A DNA stretch of 64,000 nt, taken from NCBI RefSeq assembly GCF_963855985.1, contig NC_087095.1:4102001-4166000 (forward strand), read 5' to 3'. Of this stretch, positions 59,501 to 64,000 are shown in pieces. This DNA is from Ostrinia nubilalis. Taxonomy: Eukaryota; Arthropoda; Insecta; Lepidoptera; Crambidae. The stretch's first letter is position 1; each line of letters opens with the position of its first letter. The position numbers were made by a program, and so were the translations under genes. The notes under the pieces were generated by a model. That model did not search any database. It worked only from the letters and a program-made list of their open reading frames with translations, and was not told the DNA's origin.

Positions 59501-60600
59501 CACCACATCATATAAACCAAACGCCTTACCTGCTGGGCTTTCTTCATGCGGATCGCGCTGCGGTTGTCTCTAGCGCGCTGGAGATAAGGTGCTTTTTGCT
59601 CTGAAGGCAACGCGCGCCACTTCTTCAAGATTTGCTTGCAGCGGTCCACCCAGTTGGGGAACTCGGTTTTCCATTCCGGGTGGTTGGTGTTGGCGTATAG
59701 AACGGCAGATATTGTCGCCGCTGACCCTAAGCCTAGTGAAAGTAGTGAAAATGGAAATGTTTTATTAGATTATGCTTGTAATATATTGCATGGTGATTAA
59801 AAAAAAAATAACAAAAAGTATCGCTGTTTAAATTTGTTGAAAAGCCAAGATAATTTTAATGTGTCCCCCACTGGCAAAAAGTAAATCAAACAAAATATAC
59901 TTCATTTACCAATGTAGACTTATTTGAAACAGGGGTGTTAAGGATATGAAGTTTTGGTTATGGATACGTATACCGAGGTTACGGATATGAAAACATTTCG
60001 GATTATCCGAGTTTCGGATAATTTCGGTTACGAATATTAGAATTTAAAAAATGTAAAATTCAAATAGCAAGATGCTGCGCATAGCCACTTTATGTACCTA
60101 CTATAGCGACACCTATGATAAAGGTAAAACAGGCGGGGATATTAGATGGTGCCAAGGAATGCCAGACAAGTAGGTGACAAATATTAAAAAATATTTAGAT
60201 CTAAACTCCGCCTTTATCCGAAACTATCCGTAACTTTTGAAACGGTTTCGGTTATGATTACGGATTTTTTTTATTTCGGATATCCGATAGTTTCGGTTAC
60301 GGTAACGGATAGCTATAACATCCCTGATTTGAAATTCCCGTTTTCCCTTCGAGCGAAGTTAAACATTAGGTTTTTGCTTGTCGACCCCTGAATATTGAGC
60401 CATTGGAGCAGCATCCTTATTTAATTACTAAATACTTACTCTCGTCAGCGCGCATCTTATCGGCGCTCCGCTGGTTGTAGGACGGCGGCGGCGCGGGCGG
60501 CTGCTCGGGCCAGGCGGCGGGCCCCGGCGTGCCCGGCGTGGCGCTCCCGGGCGTAGCCGCGCCCGCGCCCTCCGAGAATAGCGGGCTTAGGGCGCTGTTG
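26490..60600 (-). CDS. trr: KMT2C/D (MLL3/4, trithorax-related) H3K4 methyltransferase, 5' partial
   Basis: Thirty-one exons join in frame (10,957 nt; 3,651 residues plus stop with one copy of the repeated exon). In order: 60440-60600, 59530-59726, 58029-58268, 56060-56195, 55352-55594, 54996-55121, 54804-54923, 54369-54475, 53849-54048, 53121-53337, 52537-52674, 51886-51993, 50234-50417, 48258-48385, 46255-46353, 42934-43248, 42645-42803, 41416-42177, 40763-41026, 40451-40510, 40195-40285, 39634-39734, 38694-38954, 32361-37700, 31540-31758, 30252-30407, 29840-29978, 29246-29525, 28452-28581, 27654-27836, 26490-26582. Domains: HMG box, Gln-rich coiled coil, extended PHD, FYRN, FYRC, WIN motif, SET, post-SET. 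The family is the enzyme of the COMPASS-like complex that monomethylates H3K4 at enhancers, with UTX, WDR5, ASH2L and RBBP5. The first exon starts mid-codon; N-terminal PHD exons should lie beyond the window. Confidence 0.93.
27191..27612. mobile_element. Palindromic MITE (family P) interrupted by another element
   Basis: Ends AAGCCTGGTCCGTGAGCACG and the complement, flanked by TA (27189-27190, 27613-27614). The right arm is broken by the element at 27322-27537. Because it split the RTE copy, this insertion gives direct evidence of a TA target duplication for family P. Confidence 0.85.
27322..27537. mobile_element. MITE family B, copy 1 (nested)
   Basis: Ends AATGAGGGCTATCGTTTT and AAAACGATAGCCCTCATT are inverted. 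Internally there are two TGACAGGACCTTACTCTACA blocks. A second copy is at 60616-60839. Confidence 0.8.
29022..29206. mobile_element. Palindromic MITE, family P (diverged)
   Basis: Arms AAGTCCGGTCGCCGAGCA and the complement, flanked by TA. Shares TTTCGTCCAATGACCCCAAG with the other copies. In the intron between the 29246 and 28452 exons. Confidence 0.75.
29246..29525 (-). CDS. trr: KMT2 exon with the WIN motif, before SET
   Basis: Starts IETLTDYRFKFGRSALLEGG, then VNPSGCARSEPRCKG, whose GCARSEP core matches the WDR5-interacting (WIN) motif of MLL proteins. It ends with SSQYKKMKLEWRNNVYLAR, leading into the SET domain. The Pro/Thr/Ala linker between these parts (TPTPAPPSPSD) is GC-rich and probably variable. 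The two split codons match the neighbours. Confidence 0.93.
29840..31758 (-). CDS. trr: KMT2 exons encoding FYRN and FYRC
   Basis: Exon 31540-31758 (NEKDNELTTLSVQRRVYVSR to TPNYIYPVGYKI) and the start of 30252-30407 (VRFYWSMCRANSRCRYLCWI) form FYRN. RPRFHVRAQDEP and the following exon 29840-29978 (LKLWPNYVTGEDLFGLTEPA then VVRVLESLP) form FYRC. In KMT2 proteins the FYRN-FYRC pair packs as one fold upstream of SET. Junction phases are 0, 0 and 1. The 31540-31758 exon has its 3' end and donor duplicated twice downstream. Confidence 0.94.
30537..30716. repeat. Foldback repeat with two nested stems
   Basis: Outer arms GCACGCTCGGCATACGCAA and TCGCGTATTCCGAGCGTGC; inner arms CAGCGCCTATATTTCAATGG and the near-complement. 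Non-coding, intronic. Confidence 0.6.
30853..31057. mobile_element. Palindromic MITE, family P (near-complete)
   Basis: TAGTCTGGTCCGGGAGCACG at the left and its complement at the right, flanked by TA. About 205 bp, almost fully self-complementary. Confidence 0.8.
31104..31164 (-). pseudogene. Duplicated 3' end of the FYRN exon, copy A
   Basis: Sixty-one bases, minus strand, encode PHQLHAFHTPNYIYPVGYKI followed by GTGAGT, matching the end of the real exon at 31540. The next bases upstream in transcript terms are half of a family P MITE, and there is no acceptor, so this is not a functional exon by itself. Confidence 0.75.
31165..31301. mobile_element. Half copy of family P MITE in the tandem unit
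   Basis: Starts GCTCGCACACTCACTACG and continues through AAGGATGGGTAGCTTGGGG to GACCAGACTATAG; only the inner loop and right arm are present. It separates the duplicated exon ends. Confidence 0.7.
31328..31388 (-). pseudogene. Duplicated 3' end of the FYRN exon, copy B
   Basis: Same 61 bases and donor as copy A, 224 bp away, again fused to a half MITE (31389-31514). The real exon end follows 212 bp further on. Confidence 0.75.
31389..31514. mobile_element. Second half copy of family P MITE
   Basis: Inner loop and right arm only, ending CTCCCGGACCAGGCTTTAG. Differs at a few bases from the half copy at 31165, so the duplication is not brand new. Confidence 0.7.
31814..31989. mobile_element. 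Palindromic MITE, family P (diverged)
   Basis: AAGTACGGTCGCCGAGCACG and the near-complement, flanked by TA. The left arm has lost some internal bases. Confidence 0.75.
32361..37700 (-). CDS. trr: KMT2 giant exon ending in the extended PHD finger
   Basis: A single open exon of 1,780 codons. It opens VSILKRRTPPRPRLSAAPL and is mostly disordered: Ser/Pro/Thr/Gln-rich with many KSP-, TSP- and SPV-type sites. It contains LLKQLLQ near 34990, an LxxLL nuclear-receptor box as expected for the trr/KMT2C/D family; a basic patch EAKKRKRREYQQKKRKQMQL; and acidic runs such as EDDEEDDDSDS. The last ~120 residues form an extended PHD: KCELCGIQGDG, WVHLNCALWSEGVYE, CAVCRRLGATVRCF, YHLGCAVKDSCVFYKNKTAF and CSSHAPK. 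In this family that domain binds histone tails. The 5' third has strikingly GC-rich codons compared with the rest. Confidence 0.95.
37719..37880. mobile_element. Palindromic MITE, family P (left arm truncated)
   Basis: The left terminal part is missing (TATAGTCTAAAGCACGTAAT joins directly to the inner stem); the right arm runs to GACCAGACTATAG. It begins about 20 bp from the acceptor of the giant exon. Confidence 0.7.
38094..38954 (-). CDS. trr: KMT2 exon with three downstream partial duplicates
   Basis: The full exon is 38694-38954: 87 codons starting RQQMLQRQQYSPMGGAP, with Ser/Pro and His/Gly-rich sequence and ending GAPVWPAKDRPHHLAK before GTACGT. The exon end and donor then recur, with donors after 38488, 38295 and 38094. 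Periods are 206, 193 and 201 bp, so the duplicates are not all in frame with each other. Each copy keeps PFPPGYRYTKPGLMGGAP or a close variant. No copy has a clear acceptor of its own. The last donor joins in phase to the big exon (HLAK|VSILKRR), but so does the first; which is used cannot be told. Confidence 0.8.
39006..39214. mobile_element. Palindromic MITE, family P
   Basis: AAGCCTGGTCCGTGAGCACG and its complement with TA on both sides. A small internal deletion removes the second GCGACAGC-AATATAATT block. Confidence 0.8.
39634..42177 (-). CDS. trr: KMT2 exons with SP-His-Gln heptad repeats
   Basis: Exon 41416-42177 (254 codons) starts EYETKQRQQNPQLAQQNVMN, is Gln-rich, and then enters a repeat of about seven residues, QSPLHSQ/QSPMHPQ, continuing into exon 40763-41026 (88 codons). 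Together they hold about twenty copies. Exons 40451-40510 (IYQQSQIQSPVASHSPQLQN), 40195-40285 and 39634-39734 are Pro/Ser/Arg-rich with more SP pairs. Low-complexity Gln/Ser-Pro regions are usual between the coiled coil and PHD in this family; the regular heptads are the odd part. All joins are frame-consistent. Confidence 0.85.
39921..40141 (-). mobile_element. RTE 3' fragment in a KMT2 intron
   Basis: Minus strand encodes [20 protein letters not shown] and [15 protein letters not shown] up to VQQWTSFG, then a TTCG tail. The same family as at 4927. Confidence 0.8.
42368..42561 (+). mobile_element. Lep1-like non-autonomous Helitron
   Basis: Begins TCCTACTAATATTATAAATG after A and ends GGGCAAAAGCTAG before T, with the hairpin GCGGGTGAAGCCGCGGG. 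Intronic. Confidence 0.78.
42645..48385 (-). CDS. trr: KMT2 exons: Pro-rich linker and coiled coil
   Basis: Exon 48258-48385 (or starting at 48370, with an alternative in-frame acceptor) is Pro/Ala-rich and ends PPPYPQ. Exon 46255-46353 reads GDWLLARQAYDAADWGDW then LHRRPLLLQ; it is short but flanked by good sites and in phase. Exon 42934-43248 has LLLEELLEQEKREQERE (including an LxxLL-like motif), a Pro/Ala linker, and ends YYEVEVQKLRKMRK. Exon 42645-42803 continues SLNSKQRQLRKSGNELQPND to ARKQARQHTMLIQ, closely like the MLL3/4 coiled-coil segment with KQRTAKKAGRE. The coiled coil spans about residues 860-965. The exon at 46255 is the least certain. Confidence 0.83.
43262..43790. mobile_element. 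Foldback element next to a KMT2 acceptor
   Basis: Two arms of about 215 bp are inverted copies, including TTGCTTTTTGCGCGCAAGTT and AACTCAGTCTGAACTGAGTT blocks, around a centre near 43520. It begins about 11 bp from the acceptor of the exon that starts at 43248. No ORF. Confidence 0.75.
43791..46254. other. Large KMT2 intron, no gene seen
   Basis: AT-rich sequence without further coding signals, apart from a degenerate foldback repeat near 45885-46005 that resembles the one at 16035. Confidence 0.4.
46354..48257. other. KMT2 intron, no feature seen
   Basis: AT-rich; short ORFs lack any recognisable motif. Confidence 0.4.
48747..48892. repeat. Tandem duplication of about 75 bp
   Basis: TGCTGCTAATGACATCTCGC and TGCTGCTAGTGACATCTTGC head two copies, each followed by TCGCTCAGTTCTT and AGGTATATTAA. 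Intronic. Confidence 0.6.
49130..50417 (-). CDS. trr: KMT2 exon present as a seven-fold in-frame tandem array
   Basis: The upstream acceptor (CCTAG before 50417) opens GGANSAHTQSIVNAMTAQVN and runs through AGRTIQPGTRLVGLDGAV and VRQDRTVALATLPHSAN to a GTGAGT donor. That exon body plus donor is repeated seven times; donors follow bases 50234, 50057, 49880, 49694, 49493, 49316 and 49130. Periods are 177, 177, 186, 201, 177 and 186, all multiples of three, and no stop interrupts the 1,288 bases. So the product could contain one to seven copies. The pseudo-intron between copies is about 36 bp, too short for normal splicing, so either the first or a later donor is used or the whole array is one exon. 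Phase 1 at the end matches the next exon with any choice. Confidence 0.8.
50418..51652. other. KMT2 intron, no feature seen
   Basis: No coding signal or clear repeat before the MITE at 51653. Confidence 0.4.
51653..51857. mobile_element. Palindromic MITE, family P
   Basis: GTCTGGTCCGTGAGCACG on the left and its complement on the right, flanked by TA. It ends about 28 bp from the 51886 exon boundary. Confidence 0.78.
51886..51993 (-). CDS. trr: KMT2 poly-Gln exon
   Basis: Thirty-six codons, WAQYGQQQQQQQLGQQTQPV then PQVQFTAQHPMHFQ. The CAG run is a trinucleotide repeat that could vary in length. Two copies of the palindromic MITE flank this exon (51653-51857, 52185-52394). Confidence 0.8.
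52185..52394. mobile_element. Palindromic MITE, family P
   Basis: AAGCCCGGTCTGTGAGCACG on the left, near-complement on the right, TA-flanked. Confidence 0.78.
52537..58268 (-). CDS. trr: KMT2 exons: LTPSEIMRTLP, Gln-rich and acidic segments
   Basis: Nine exons (58029-58268 through 52537-52674). The first has a Gly/Ala/Thr-rich lead and then EADAHIRVLTPSEIMRTLP. Exon 56060-56195 is a charged poly-Gln helix (EQERQWKHLQQQRQQQTQQQ). Exon 55352-55594 is Pro/Ala-rich and ends QRHPDKMWPP. Exons 54804-54923 and 54369-54475 are Gln/Asn-rich, then acidic (DEMDMGDMDKLEQD). Exon 53849-54048 carries GEQFNILEYADPELAALNDA, a block that resembles a conserved acidic block of MLL3/4. Exons 53121-53337 and 52537-52674 are Lys/Glu-rich. 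Every phase matches across the junctions (0, 1 and 2 all occur), which strongly supports the model. Confidence 0.85.
52862..53045. repeat. Foldback repeat rich in CAGCG motifs
   Basis: GGCTGGTTTTAGAATCACGC at the left pairs with GCGCGATTCTAAAATCAGTC at the right. Resembles the 30537 repeat in composition. Confidence 0.6.
53364..53605 (-). mobile_element. Lep1-like Helitron in reverse, with a GACA microsatellite
   Basis: On the plus strand it starts CTAGCTTTCCGCCCGCGG and ends TTTATAATATTACTATAGA. A (GACA)n run lies at about 53536-53574. The left end is about 27 bp from the exon boundary at 53337. Confidence 0.7.
53694..53815 (+). mobile_element. Decayed RTE 3' remnant
   Basis: AGGCCTCCCACT, AGGACCTGGATACGGGTAGC and CAGCAGTGGACGACC follow the RTE end pattern with many changes. 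Confidence 0.5.
56196..58028. other. KMT2 intron, no gene seen
   Basis: AT-rich. A GC-rich stretch at about 57650-57750 has no supported exon. Confidence 0.35.
58269..59529. other. KMT2 intron, no gene seen
   Basis: ORFs on both strands are short and lack motifs. An in-frame TAG directly before the 58268 exon start confirms the acceptor there. Confidence 0.35.
59530..60600 (-). CDS. trr: KMT2 exons with the HMG box
   Basis: Exon 60440-60600 is Pro/Ala/Gly-rich and ends in SYNQRSADKMRADE. Exon 59530-59726 contains NWVDRCKQILKKWRALPSEQ followed by KAPYLQRARDNRSAIRMKK, the HMG-box segment characteristic of KMT2C/D (Lpt in Drosophila), at about residues 70-115 of the part seen here. The HMG box of this family binds nucleosomal histone/DNA. 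Junction codon A|GG joins the two exons. The acceptor of the 60440-60600 exon is only about 12 bp from a MITE end. Further upstream exons are outside the window. Confidence 0.88.
59930..60326. mobile_element. hAT-type MITE with 8-bp target duplication
   Basis: Left end CAGGGGTGTTAAGGATAT, right end the near-complement ending TAACATCCCTG. ATTTGAAA flanks both sides (59922-59929 and 60327-60334). The interior is a degenerate GGTTACGGATA-type repeat. Confidence 0.8.
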
Positions 60601-60615
60601 CTACGGAAACATTAG

Positions 60616-60839
60616 AATGAGGGCTATCGTTTTTATACTTAACAGTTGGCACCCCTGGCGATTGACAGGACCTTACTCTACAGTGGCGCCATCTTGATGA
60701 GTGCAAAATTGCAAATACGATAGTCTTCCTACCACTTTCGCGCTCACCAGTTGGTGCCACTGTCTTCGCTACTAGCAAGTGACAGGACCTTACTCTACAG
60801 TGGCGCTAACTGGTGAGCGCTAAAACGATATCCCTCATT
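60616..60839. mobile_element. MITE family B, copy 2
   Basis: AATGAGGGCTATCGTTTT and the near-complement at the ends, same interior as 27322-27537. Starts about 12 bp from the acceptor of the HMG-region exon at 60600. Confidence 0.8.
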
Positions 60840-60894
60840 GGATTAGCTCTGCAATATTATAATATTGCCGTGTGGAGCCGTGTGGTGACGGCAG

Positions 60895-61135
60895 AGTAGA
60901 ATACATTTGTCACCAACCCCTACTCTTCCCGCGGGTGTCGTAAGAGGCGACTTAGGGACTACACTTCAAACAGAGAACGGGCAGCAGCGCTCTCTGACAA
61001 ACATCAATCTTTTAAACTGCGATCTCCAACCCGCCTGCCAAGCGTGGGGATTATGGCAAAACCCTCCACTATAGTGGAGGAAGCTCATGGTCCAGCAGTG
61101 GACTGTAAAGGGCTGTTGATTATAATATTGTGATG
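60895..61135 (+). mobile_element. Non-LTR/SINE 3' fragment
   Basis: CTTCCCGCGGGTGTCGTAAG then AGGCGACTTAGGGACT, CCTGCCAAGCGTGGGGATTA and GGTCCAGCAGTGGACTG follow the 3' pattern of a common lepidopteran retroelement. Recognised from memory of the motif, not from a search. Confidence 0.5.
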
Positions 61136-61554
61136 CGTCTACCTCAAACCTCTGCAAGTCGAAACTTCTATTGGCACAGTACACTATGCGGGAAATTGGC
61201 AGAGACGAAGCGCGAGTACGCACAACGAAGTATGGGTGACGCACGGCGAAACTAACTGAAGTGCATGTTTACACAATGCCTCCATCAATTTCCCGCATAG
61301 TTTAACTGCGCCATATAATTCGAATTTTTTGGTGTCTCCCTTCAAGTTCAACTAAGGCGGCGGCGTCGTGTGCAGGAGCGCTTACAGAGGTTCTACTGTA
61401 TTTGCAACAAGACGACGATTTGGCGTGGTGGTTAAACTCAGTCCACGTGGTCCCCACTGACTATTAATGCATTACAAAACATAAAGTAGCCGTAACGAAT
61501 GGAACAAAAGGTAAATATGTGCTACGTAACGTAAATAAGACATAATACGTCGTT

Positions 61555-62470
61555 TTTAGGGTTCCGTACCTCAAAAGGAAAAAACGGAACCCTTATAGGA
61601 TCACTTTGTTGTCCGTCCGTCCTTCTGTCAAGACCCTTTATCTCAAGAACGCGTGAACGTATCAAGCTGAAATTCACATGAAATACTCAAGTCTATTGTC
61701 CCTTTAAGCTGTGAAAATATCAAACTTCTAAGCCAAGCCAATCAAAAGATACAGCCGATTATGTCGATATTTTCAACAAATTTTCGACACTCGCAAAGGA
61801 ATCAAAACCTACAGGATACTTCCCGTAAACTCAGAATCTTGAAATTTGGCATAAAGCATTGTCATATAATGCAAATATAGGAAAAATTGCGAAAATTACA
61901 TTTTTTTAGTTATATAATATAATAAAAATATTTTAATAAAATGAAACTTACTACCTTATTTCTCACGAACGAATAAAGGTATCAAATTGAAATTTATACC
62001 AAATACCTAGATCTATTGTCCCTTTAAGAAGTAAAAAAATCAAACTTCTAAGTTAACGCGATCAAAAGATACAGCAGTTTATACCGACACCTTAGACGAA
62101 TTTCCGTCACACGCTAGGGAATCAAAACCTACAAGGTACTTCCTGTGAACTCAGAATCTTGAAATTCGGCACGAAGCAACGTTATATATAGTACAGATAA
62201 AGGAAAAATTGCGAAAATGATAAATTTGAAGTTATATAAAATTTAAAATATTATTTTTGCTTACATGACATAAAATATTTTTTTAATAATTATAAACTTA
62301 CTACCTACCCTTTTTCACATGAACGCGTAGAGATATTAAAGTTGAAATTCATATCAAACACTTCTTAAATCTAATTGCCTCTAAACTGTGAGAAATTCTA
62401 AATCAACGCAAAAATTCAAAACGCTGAGGTAGGTACCTACCTATAATGCAAATATAGGAAAAATAAATAA
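61555..62470 (+). repeat. Dispersed repeat starting GGGTTCCGTACC, with internal repetition
   Basis: GGGTTCCGTACCTCAAAAGG followed by GGAACCCTTATAGGATCAC and a GTCCGTCCGTCC run. The section with TCAAGAACGCGTGAACG and CTATTGTCCCTTTAAG recurs two or three times in diverged form (about 61640, 61960, 62310). Non-coding. Confidence 0.55.
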
Positions 62471-64000
62471 ATAAAAAATAATCATACCGCATATTTTTTT
62501 TTTATAAAACTCCGGACTTTGACGTAATTTTGGTTTAAGTGAAATGAATGGTGTCCATTGGCATAGCTACAGGTTTTACCTTAGAATACTTGTTTTATAT
62601 TTGTAGGTAGTTACCCTGCCTAAAAAAAAACCCTAGCTACGCCAAAGCTAGCGTTATTTGATAAGGATCAGATATAAACACAAAATAATCTTGCGTGCAT
62701 ACCAATGTTATTTATACCATTTTGCAAGGGGAAAGAGATTTGTGGTTAGCCCTGACTACTTAAGGACAGGAAAAAATCAAATGATACCGCGAGCTAACTA
62801 CGAACAGCGCCATCTATTGACAACCGTGCGAACTACGTAGTGTCGTTGCTCGGTGATAGGTGTTGCTGATTGCAGCTCATTGTTACAATACTTTTTATTA
62901 AAATCGGATTTTATTCCGGAGGTTTTACAATTTCTTACTACTTTCGCAATAGTAGGGAATTTAGTGCAATGATTTGTATGGAGACCCCTCCACTTTGGTA
63001 TAGAAGGCTCATTTTTGCACCAGTTGTTCTTTGGGTGCTCCTGAGTAGATTTCCGTCGGTAGACATCGGGAGCCCCCCCTGTGGTAGCAGGGGGAGGGGG
63101 GGCAAGTTTCCTTCTGCCGCGCTTCATTTTAAGGCCCATATCTTCAAAACTATGAGTATTAGGGCAAGTGTGGTGTCATTTTCGGATAATTAAAGGATGG
63201 CGAATTCATTTCTAGAACAAACTTTTTGCCTTTTCATACAAAAAAATAGAAATATGGAGTAAAATTCACAAAAACCAAAAAGTATGCTGAATGGGAAAGC
63301 TCCAACGATATAAGCCTCTCCAAATCATTCCTAAAGGGAAATACAGGGTCATGAAGAAAACTTTTCAAAGGTATGCCCAAGCAATTACAGGTACGCAAAC
63401 TGGGCATTATGGAACGAACCACATGTCCCACAAAATGGGCCTAACAACAGAAGCTCTCGAGCATGTGGAATACAATGTGGAGTCCATGAAACACTTAATA
63501 CTGTAAGGATGGGTCTGCTTGGGTCAGCATATCCGGCATCAGAAGACTTTTAGGTGGCTTTCACTCAAACGCTTAATTCACTTAACTAATGGATAGGATT
63601 TTTTTGTGATGATAGGGAATAAAAAAGGGAGAATAAAGATCCTAATGGGTCGCTGTGGACTACGCTTAGATGTGACCCTACATAAAATAACCCAGACAGC
63701 TTTGTATCAGCATTGGCTACTGGCAGTATATCAAGGAGTTCGCGTATAGGATCAGTTGCAAGCAACCGACTCAGTCTTCCCTTTATCCGACTGGTTAGGT
63801 GTGGACCAGAGTCGATAGCAACATGGAGCCTACATGGACCGATTTGCCCGTAGCTGCCGAAGCTTGCCTGGAAATGGTGAGATGTAAGTGCAAGAAGTAG
63901 TGCAGAAGCTGGTGCTGTCTGAAAAAACAACTATAATGGTCACAGCCGTAGCCTTTGTGTTAAAAATAATCTCCCGTACTATGATAATATCAATCCTCAC
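62471..64000. other. Intron or upstream DNA of the KMT2 gene, no gene supported
   Basis: A GC-patch near 63060-63130 and several ORFs of 60-115 codons lack motifs. I found no further KMT2 exon between 60601 and the window end. Confidence 0.3.

Noticed and set aside
62798..63930. ORFs of 65-115 codons on both strands near 63 kb
   Set aside because: No recognisable domain, overlapping on both strands, in repeat-rich DNA. Could be decayed transposon sequence but I cannot name it.

Overview
This is a eukaryotic nuclear window from an insect, most likely a moth or butterfly (Lepidoptera). The evidence is split genes with GT-AG introns, conserved insect housekeeping genes, many foldback DNA transposons, Helitron-like elements that start TC and end CTAG with a 3' hairpin, and 5'-truncated RTE-type LINE ends with a TTCG-rich tail. 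Exons were joined by hand from splice sites and reading frame; no search was run.

Layout. (1) 1-13.1 kb, + strand: the last five exons of a gene I do not recognise, ending in a basic Ser/Lys/Arg-rich 210-residue exon. One intron holds a satellite-like array of about 5.8 kb that stops exactly at an exon. The next intron holds a hAT-type element with a TA-flanked foldback element nested inside it. (2) 13.1-16.5 kb: intergenic, with a Harbinger-like MITE and two palindromes. (3) 16.5-19.8 kb, - strand: SAR1, the COPII small GTPase, complete in five coding exons (193 aa). (4) 20.8-21.9 kb, + strand: RpS14/uS11, complete (151 aa), divergent from SAR1 across about 0.7 kb of shared upstream DNA. (5) 22-24.6 kb: repeats, including a frameshifted THAP-like zinc-finger fragment. 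(6) 26.5-60.6 kb, - strand: at least 31 coding exons of a KMT2C/D (MLL3/4, trithorax-related) histone H3K4 methyltransferase. From N to C it carries an HMG box, Gln-rich and coiled-coil segments, an SP-His-Gln heptad repeat region, a 1780-codon exon ending in an extended PHD finger, FYRN/FYRC, a WDR5-binding (WIN) motif, SET and post-SET. The exons join in frame into 3,651 residues plus stop, open at the 5' side, so the N-terminal PHD fingers would lie beyond 64 kb. (7) 60.6-64 kb: repeat-rich intron of the same gene.

Most striking pattern. Splice junctions have been tandemly duplicated again and again. In the KMT2 gene, one whole exon with its donor is present seven times (49.1-50.4 kb), every period is a multiple of three and the frame is open throughout. 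A second exon end plus donor is present four times (38.1-38.95 kb). The last 61 bp of the FYRN exon plus donor is present three times, interleaved with pieces of a palindromic MITE (31.1-31.6 kb). In the first gene, the satellite monomer carries an acceptor-like site plus the first ~36 bases of the next exon, giving dozens of decoy acceptors. One ~205-bp palindromic MITE family is found only inside the KMT2 transcription unit in this window (about nine copies).
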